Assembly (NCBI GenBank): GCA_900756495.1
Contig: CAAEKI010000189.1
Span: 1-6,770, forward strand
DNA length: 6,770 nt
DNA from: an uncultured Oscillospiraceae bacterium
Lineage (GTDB): Bacteria > Bacillota > Clostridia > Oscillospirales > Oscillospiraceae
Direction of reading: 5' to 3'
Shown here piece after piece: positions 1 through 4,386 of this stretch (positions are counted from its first letter, which is position 1; every line of letters starts with the position of its first letter). Position numbers and translations under genes: made by a program. A model generated the notes under the pieces. The model saw nothing but the letters and a program-made list of their open reading frames with translations, had not been told where the DNA came from and did not search any database.

Positions 1-59
1 CCCTGTCTTCCCCGGGCATGATGCAAAAGTCTTCCGGACCTGACCGCGGGAGATAGGGT

Positions 60-1448
60 ATGGAAGGACAAATCGCCGAAAATCCACTGGGCACCCAAAA
101 GCTCAGCCGTCTGATGGTCCGCTTTGCCATCCCCAGCATGGTGGCTCTGGTTGTCAACTCCCTCTATAATATGGTAGACCAAATCTTTATTGGGCAGGGA
201 GTAGGCTACCTGGGAAATGCCGCAACCAACATCATTTTACCTATGATGGTTCTCCTGATGGCCTTGTGTCAGATGATCGGAGACGGGTGCGCCGCCTGGA
301 TGAGTCTGAATCTGGGGCGTGGAGAGAGCGAACAGGCGGCCCGGGGGGTAGGGACAGCCGTTACGTTTACCTTTGGTGTGGGCCTTCTCCTCCTGATTTT
401 GGGCCTCCTCTTTTTAGAACCGCTGTGCCGCCTTTTCGGGGCTACCGATACTGTACTGCCCTACGCCATCGGTTATGGGCGCATCATTGTTCTTGGCTTT
501 CCCCTGTCGGCTGTCTGCTGTTCCTTTGCCTCTATCCTCCGCGCTGACGGAAGGCCCCATGCCACTATGCTGGGTCTTCTGATGGGCTGCGGAACCAACT
601 TTATTCTGGATCCTCTCTTTATCTTTGTCTTTCACTGGGGTGTGGAGGGCGCCGCCTTAGCCACCATTCTGGGCCAAGGTCTGAACGCAGTATACTTTCT
701 GGCCTGCCTTTTCCGCTTTCAAAATATCCAGCTCAGGCGGGCCTATTTCATTCCCCGGCTGAATACGGCGGGACGCATGCTCCTCCTGGGAGCCTCCAGC
801 TTTATTACTCAAATCGCGGCGGTCCTTGTCATTGCCGTGATGAACAACACCCTGGCCGCCTATGGAGCCCTGTCCAAATACGGCGCCGATATTCCTCTGG
901 CTGCCCTGGGGGTAACTATGAAGGTCAGCCAGCTGGTCACCAGCATGGTTCTAGGCCTTGCCACTGGCATTCAGCCCATTCTGGGCTATAATTATGGCTG
1001 TGGCCAGTACAGCCGGGTTAAGCGGGCCTATTGGCTGGCCCTCCTGATCGCTACCGGCATTATGACAGCCGCCTTTCTTTTGTTTCAACTCTGCCCTGAG
1101 TCCGTGATCGGCCTCTTCGGCAGGGAGTCGGCTCTTTATGTGGAGTTCGCGGTAAAAAGCCTGCGCGTCTATCTGCTGCTATGCTGGACCATTGGTGTTG
1201 GAACTGTGACCGGAATTTTCTTTCAGGCGCTGGGCAGGCCCTTCCAGGCCTCTTTTCTGTCCCTCTCCCGCCAGATTCTCTTCCTGATCCCCTCTATTGT
1301 ACTTCTCTCCCAGGCTCTGGGTGTAGAGGGGGCCCTCTTAGCGGGGCCAGTATCTGACGCTTTCGCTTTTGCCGCCTCCATTCTACTGGCAGCCGTCTGC
1401 TGGAAAAAGCTTTTTCCCCCTGCCAGCGCCATGCCAGACTGTACATGA
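60..1448 (+). CDS. MATE family efflux transporter (MepA-like)
   Basis: A 462-residue integral membrane protein of the multidrug and toxic compound extrusion family, which exports cationic drugs or organic cations in exchange for Na+ or H+. The length is normal for the family and about 12 hydrophobic segments are visible. It opens with the MepA-type signature NPLGTQKLSRLMVRFAIPS (8-26), followed by the TM1 motif NSLYNMVDQIFIGQGVG (33-49). The conserved half-1 block RADGRPHATM...NFILDP...GVEGAALAT (161-202) and the half-2 block GIQPILGYNYGCGQYSRVKRA (303-323) are both present, so the two MatE repeats are complete. The ATG at 60 has a GGGAG at 48-52 seven bases upstream. A strong terminator follows, which separates it from the carboxylate genes; no functional link to them is implied. 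The family call is secure, but the exported substrate is unknown and subfamily placement rests on motif resemblance. Confidence 0.95.
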   Translation: MEGQIAENPLGTQKLSRLMVRFAIPSMVALVVNSLYNMVDQIFIGQGVGYLGNAATNIILPMMVLLMALCQMIGDGCAAWMSLNLGRGESEQAARGVGTAVTFTFGVGLLLLILGLLFLEPLCRLFGATDTVLPYAIGYGRIIVLGFPLSAVCCSFASILRADGRPHATMLGLLMGCGTNFILDPLFIFVFHWGVEGAALATILGQGLNAVYFLACLFRFQNIQLRRAYFIPRLNTAGRMLLLGASSFITQIAAVLVIAVMNNTLAAYGALSKYGADIPLAALGVTMKVSQLVTSMVLGLATGIQPILGYNYGCGQYSRVKRAYWLALLIATGIMTAAFLLFQLCPESVIGLFGRESALYVEFAVKSLRVYLLLCWTIGVGTVTGIFFQALGRPFQASFLSLSRQILFLIPSIVLLSQALGVEGALLAGPVSDAFAFAASILLAAVCWKKLFPPASAMPDCT

Positions 1449-1470
1449 CAGAAATACCGTATTTTAGAGG

Positions 1471-1515
1471 ACATTCCCCGCTCCGTATCGTCGAGCTGGG
1501 AATGTTTTCTTGTTT
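1471..1515 (+). terminator. Intrinsic terminator of the MATE gene
   Basis: Two 13-base arms, ACATTCCCCGCTC (1471-1483) and GAGCTGGGAATGT (1493-1505), pair with a single internal mismatch around a 9-base loop. They are followed at once by the T-rich run TTTCTTGTTT (1506-1515). It lies 22 bases after the stop codon of the MATE gene. This is textbook rho-independent terminator geometry on the + strand and marks the end of the first transcription unit. Confidence 0.88.
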
Positions 1516-1536
1516 ACCTCAGTCTTTACCTCAAAC
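1513..1536 (+). repeat. Tandem 12-bp direct repeat, two copies
   Basis: TTTACCTCAGTC (1513-1524) is followed directly by TTTACCTCAAAC (1525-1536): nine identical leading bases, with two differences in the last three. The spacing is slightly over one DNA helical turn. The first copy overlaps the T-run of the preceding terminator, so the match may be partly fortuitous. It lies about 190 bases upstream of the putative start of transcription of the permease gene and could be an upstream regulator site, but nothing in the sequence proves this. Confidence 0.4.
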
Positions 1537-1671
1537 CAGCAGATTATCACTGGTACCCCAGCCATATACCTCCCCAGTTTAAAATCATTGAATTGAGCCG
1601 GAACCCTCCCCCCTCTCTCATCAGAGGATGCCTCCGACTCCACAATATCACGCCATCTCCAGGCAAAGACC
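1537..1671. other. Non-coding intergenic stretch, no gene seen
   Basis: Part of the 335-base gap between the MATE gene and the permease gene. I see no credible coding frame: the minus-strand frames crossing it have no family-like sequence and run into the start of the permease. A weak dyad, ACCAG (1535-1539) and CTGGT (1550-1554) with a 10-base spacer, and a pyrimidine-rich run near 1605-1620 are the only structure noted. Neither is strong enough to call as a site. Confidence 0.5.
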
Positions 1672-1683
1672 ACATATTTATGT
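1672..1683. promoter_or_regulatory. 12-bp dyad next to the -35, candidate operator
   Basis: ACATA-TT-TATGT is a perfect inverted repeat with 5-base arms. It ends two bases before the weak -35-like hexamer at 1686-1691, and its centre is about 43 bases upstream of the inferred start of transcription. Activators of the LuxR/FixJ class commonly bind dyads in about this position. Assigning it to the ANL-GAF-LuxR protein encoded downstream is inference; a dyad this short can also arise by chance in AT-rich DNA. Confidence 0.35.
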
Positions 1684-1685
1684 AG

Positions 1686-1714
1686 TTCCAAAGATGTATC
1701 TTGGGCGGTATAAT
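1686..1714 (+). promoter_or_regulatory. Putative promoter of the permease-enzyme operon
   Basis: A perfect -10 box TATAAT (1709-1714) is preceded at 17 bases by TTCCAA (1686-1691), which matches only three of six -35 consensus positions. There is no TG extended -10. Transcription would begin near 1721, giving a leader of about 63 bases before the permease ATG. A perfect -10 with a poor -35 is a common arrangement at activator-dependent promoters, which fits the nearby dyad and the LuxR-type regulator encoded in the cluster. Confidence 0.6.
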
Positions 1715-1725
1715 AAGGATTAACA

Positions 1726-1746
1726 GCAGGAGCGGGCCCCTTCTGC
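1726..1746 (+). other. Small hairpin in the permease 5' leader
   Basis: GCAGGAG (1726-1732) pairs with CTTCTGC (1740-1746) through seven pairs, one of them G-U, around the loop CGGGCCC. It would sit within the first ~25 bases of the inferred transcript. It has no T-run and so is not a terminator; it could be a 5' stabilising hairpin. The evidence is weak. Confidence 0.3.
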
Positions 1747-1783
1747 ACAAACCTTATGGACACTGAACAGAAAGAAGGCAGAT

Positions 1784-3076
1784 ATGAATACAACCATCAT
1801 TCTTCTTGCATTCATCGCAGTGGTCATTTCGGTAGCGTGGGGCACAAAGTTTAAAACCAATGTCGGTGTGGTTGCGCTGGTGTTTGCATTTCTTCTCGGC
1901 ACCTTTGGCATGGGTATGTCTCCCGCAGAGATCTATGCGTTCTGGCCCGCGCGAACAACGGTGCAGCTCATTGTTGTTACAGCTTTCTTTGGCTTTGCGG
2001 TGGAGAGCGGAACCATTCAATATATCGCAAAGGTCGTACTCTACTGGGTAAGAAATGTCCCATGGCTCATTCCTGTCGTCTACCTCGGGCTGAACTTTGC
2101 ACTCTCAGCCATCGGCGTATCTCCGCCTGCGGTCAATATGTTCCTGTTCCCGATCTTTATGACGCTCTGTTATGCGACGCAGACCAGCGAGCTCTTTCTG
2201 ACTGTTGGGGCCAACGCTGGCGGCATGTCGGGCACCCTCAGTTCCCTCGGCATGGTGGGCATCATGCTGGCTGGTATGATCTCGTCCTCAGGTCTTGAAA
2301 TAGACATTCAGGGGACTGTCATGCACGTCTTCCTCAACGCCACAAAAGCGTTTTTTATCCTGTATGCCATCTATTATGTTGTCCTTCGGCTGTACCGTAT
2401 TCAATTGCCCAAGGAGTTGATCCAACGGCCGGAACCGCCCACTAAACAGCAGAAAATGAATCTAGCCATTATTTTCATCTGTATTCTCTTCCTCTTTGTC
2501 CCCTCAATTTTCCAGACCTTCTGTCCCAACCCGATCACTGCCGCCCTCAGTAAACTCGATATCTCTCTGGTCTACGCCGGAGGTATTATGGCCTGTGTCC
2601 TCTTCCGCATCGGCAGTGAAAAGGATGTCTTTAAGAAGAGTATCCCCTGGAGCGTGATTATCCTCCTCGGCGGCATGACCTGTCTAATGGGTGTTATGCG
2701 GCAGGCAGGCTTGTCCGAACTGATTTCCGGCGCGGTCTCCAACGGTGTGTCCGATACTCTGATTCCGGTACTGATTGTCCTGCTGTCCGGCGTGCTCAGC
2801 CTGTTCTCCGACGGTACCTCTGTAGTCATGCCGCTCATGGTGCCCATTGCCATCTCTATTTCCGTAGCCACAGGTATCAGCGCCCCACTGCTCATCTCCT
2901 GTGTCTGTGTACCCGCCATCGGAATGGGGATGAGCCCCTTTTCTACCGGCGGCGGCGTGTTCCTCTCCTTCGTACGGGAGGAGCGGTTCCAGAAAATGAT
3001 GTTTCAGTCGCTGATCGCCGTGCTCTGCAACCTGGGGCTTCTGTGCGTCATGGCTCTGATTGGAATTATCAGTTGA
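1784..3076 (+). CDS. MatC-like SLC13-type carboxylate permease
   Basis: A 430-residue polytopic membrane protein, probably a secondary importer of a dicarboxylate or sugar-acid-like anion. The N-terminus carries the MatC-type pattern GTKFKTNVGVVALVFAFLLG (20-39). The two halves contain the glycine/serine-rich re-entrant-like segments expected of SLC13/ion-transporter-superfamily carriers: ANAGGMSGTLSSLG (143-156) in the first, and SDGTSVVMPLMVPI (342-355) plus GMGMSPFSTGGG (380-391) in the second. A polar loop at 205-225 separates the halves. Length is normal and both halves are intact. The ATG is chosen because AGAAGG (1773-1778) lies five bases upstream and no earlier in-frame ATG lies close by. 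It is followed after 19 bases by the enolase-superfamily gene, so the two are almost certainly co-transcribed. The family placement is good. MatC itself was described as a malonate carrier, but the substrate here cannot be read from sequence. Confidence 0.85.
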   Translation: MNTTIILLAFIAVVISVAWGTKFKTNVGVVALVFAFLLGTFGMGMSPAEIYAFWPARTTVQLIVVTAFFGFAVESGTIQYIAKVVLYWVRNVPWLIPVVYLGLNFALSAIGVSPPAVNMFLFPIFMTLCYATQTSELFLTVGANAGGMSGTLSSLGMVGIMLAGMISSSGLEIDIQGTVMHVFLNATKAFFILYAIYYVVLRLYRIQLPKELIQRPEPPTKQQKMNLAIIFICILFLFVPSIFQTFCPNPITAALSKLDISLVYAGGIMACVLFRIGSEKDVFKKSIPWSVIILLGGMTCLMGVMRQAGLSELISGAVSNGVSDTLIPVLIVLLSGVLSLFSDGTSVVMPLMVPIAISISVATGISAPLLISCVCVPAIGMGMSPFSTGGGVFLSFVREERFQKMMFQSLIAVLCNLGLLCVMALIGIIS

Positions 3077-3081
3077 TCGTT

Positions 3082-3088
3082 TGGGAGG
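3082..3088 (+). promoter_or_regulatory. Ribosome binding site that fixes the GTG start
   Basis: TGGGAGG (3082-3088) lies seven bases before the GTG at 3096. It decides between that GTG and a TTG at 3060 inside the end of the permease gene. The sequence after the GTG (KITDIKIRRLSC) matches the usual start of enolase-superfamily proteins, whose first strand begins with a K-I-T-x-I/V pattern. Confidence 0.8.
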
Positions 3089-3095
3089 TAGACCT

Positions 3096-4301
3096 GTGAA
3101 AATCACTGATATCAAAATCCGGCGGCTCTCCTGCCGCTATACCGGGCCTTCAGAGGCCTATACCGATACCTGCATTGTAAACGCCACCGATATTTATCCA
3201 GATTTCCGGCGCCATAGCGCAGCGGCGCGGGTAACCATTACACCGGTCAAGGACGCCGGGGGCGAAATGCGTCTCACCCAGGATTTCCTGCAGATTGATA
3301 CCGACCAGGGAATTTCAGGCGTGGTGGGGCCCATTACATTTCCAGGAATCACCTACTATCTGCTCAACCATGTCAAGCACACGCTCACCGGACAAGATCC
3401 CATGCGGATTGATTATCTGAAGGACATCATGTACCGCATCAGCTTGGATCAGACTGCCGGCGACCTGACCCGGGCTGTCAGTCACGCCGAGGCAGCACTC
3501 TGGGATATCAAGTGCAAGGCGCTGGGCGTGCCGCTTTATGAACTTTTGGGGGGGCGGGTACGGCAAGCGGCTCCAGCTTATACAAATACTGCAGGACTGC
3601 CCCATGATGATGCAATCCTGCTCCCCATTGTCAGACAGCATACCCAAGCCGGGTCGCCCGGTGTGAAAATCTACTCCAAGTATGGCCCTCAACAAGGGCG
3701 AAAAGGAATTGAGGAGACCTGCCGCACCTTGGAATCAGTCCGTCAAGCTGTTGGCGATGCGCCGCTGATTGCTCTGGAGGCGGTGTGTTGCTGGGACTAT
3801 GAGTATACCATGGAGCTTGCCCGGCGCATTGCCCATATCCAAATTGCCTGGCTGGAGGAACCCTGCCTGCCTGACCGGATGGACGAATATGCCCGGCTGC
3901 GGCAGAACTGTCCCATCCCCATTTCCGCCGGGGAACACAGCGTAACGCGCTGGTCATTTAAGCAGATGATGGATCTGGGTGCGGCAGACATCTACCAGCC
4001 CGAGCCTATGTGGTGCGGCGGCATTGGCGAGGCCAAGCGGATCATAGAGCTGGCCGCTTGCTACAGCAGAAAAGTCTACCTTCACAACTGCTGTCCCAAT
4101 GTTGTAGCCCATATGATGGTCTCCTCCAGCCCTGACGTCTGTCCCATGACAGAGTACCTCTTGAATATCAATGAGGCAGCTCAATTCTTTTTGTCCCACC
4201 CCACCCGTCCCGAAGGCGGACTGGTGGCTCCTCCGGAAATTCCCGGAATCGGCTGTGACATCGACATGTCCAAAGTAGAGACGGAAGAACTGTTAAGTTA
4301 A
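3096..4301 (+). CDS. Enolase-superfamily (MR/MLE) enzyme, probable acid-sugar dehydratase
   Basis: A 401-residue cytoplasmic enzyme, likely Mg2+-dependent, of the type that abstracts a proton alpha to a carboxylate and usually loses water. Numbered from the GTG start, the family signature ALWDIKCKALGVPLYELLGG spans 134-153. The barrel shows K191 and K195 (VKIYSKYGP), candidate metal ligands E228 (ALEAV), E254 (WLEEP) and E280 (SAGE), the Asp-His dyad D298 (ADIYQP) and H330 (VYLHN), and E353 (TEYLL). The layout K-x3-K-Y-G-P, the QPxxxWCGG motif (301-309) and the long insertion after strand 1 recall rhamnonate dehydratase and related sugar-acid dehydratases more than mandelate racemase or MenC. 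This comparison is from memory of the families. Oddities are Glu instead of the usual Asp at the first ligand position and a Cys-Cys pair just after it (231-232). Its place directly behind a carboxylate permease supports an imported organic acid as substrate. Confidence 0.85.
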   Translation: MKITDIKIRRLSCRYTGPSEAYTDTCIVNATDIYPDFRRHSAAARVTITPVKDAGGEMRLTQDFLQIDTDQGISGVVGPITFPGITYYLLNHVKHTLTGQDPMRIDYLKDIMYRISLDQTAGDLTRAVSHAEAALWDIKCKALGVPLYELLGGRVRQAAPAYTNTAGLPHDDAILLPIVRQHTQAGSPGVKIYSKYGPQQGRKGIEETCRTLESVRQAVGDAPLIALEAVCCWDYEYTMELARRIAHIQIAWLEEPCLPDRMDEYARLRQNCPIPISAGEHSVTRWSFKQMMDLGAADIYQPEPMWCGGIGEAKRIIELAACYSRKVYLHNCCPNVVAHMMVSSSPDVCPMTEYLLNINEAAQFFLSHPTRPEGGLVAPPEIPGIGCDIDMSKVETEELLS

Positions 4302-4310
4302 ATGTACATT

Positions 4311-4364
4311 ACCCGGAGTGGAGCGGCCAGACAGCCGCTCTGCTCCGGGTGTCAGTGTTTCTTT
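4311..4364 (+). terminator. Strong hairpin between enzyme and regulator; terminator or attenuator
   Basis: ACCCGGAG-TG-GAGCGGC (4311-4327) pairs with GCCGCTC-TG-CTCCGGGT (4334-4350) across the 6-base loop CAGACA. That gives 15 Watson-Crick pairs plus two G-U wobbles. It starts nine bases after the enzyme's stop codon. An interrupted T-rich run, TGTTTCTTT (4356-4364), follows after a five-base gap, so termination is plausible but probably incomplete. The regulator start codon lies only ~23-37 bases beyond the stem, and I find no convincing promoter between hairpin and start, so readthrough would set regulator level. It might instead be a processing or stability stem. Confidence 0.6.
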
Positions 4365-4386
4365 GAAGATGGGCGGGGAAATGACG

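Noticed and set aside
2..43. Possible tail of an upstream gene ending in TGA at 41-43
   Set aside because: Only about 13 codons are visible, and another frame also stays open to a stop at 54-56, so the frame cannot be decided.
1535..1554. Dyad ACCAG-N10-CTGGT as an operator
   Set aside because: Five-base arms with a 10-base spacer are expected often by chance, and it is ~170 bases from the inferred transcription start.
1464..1793. 109-codon minus-strand frame across the MATE-permease gap
   Set aside because: It crosses the terminator, the promoter and the permease start, and its sequence is low in recognisable structure. No ribosome binding site or family resemblance was seen.
3060..3095. 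Alternative TTG start of the enolase-superfamily gene inside the end of the permease gene
   Set aside because: The extra residues (MELSVDRLGGRP) do not resemble the family N-terminus, and a good Shine-Dalgarno at 3082-3088 points to the GTG at 3096.
4318..4386. Longer form of the regulator starting at the GTG at 4318
   Set aside because: That codon lies inside the hairpin stem and has no spaced ribosome binding site, and the added residues are not ANL-like. ATG 4387 (or 4381) fits the usual start of an adenylate-forming core.
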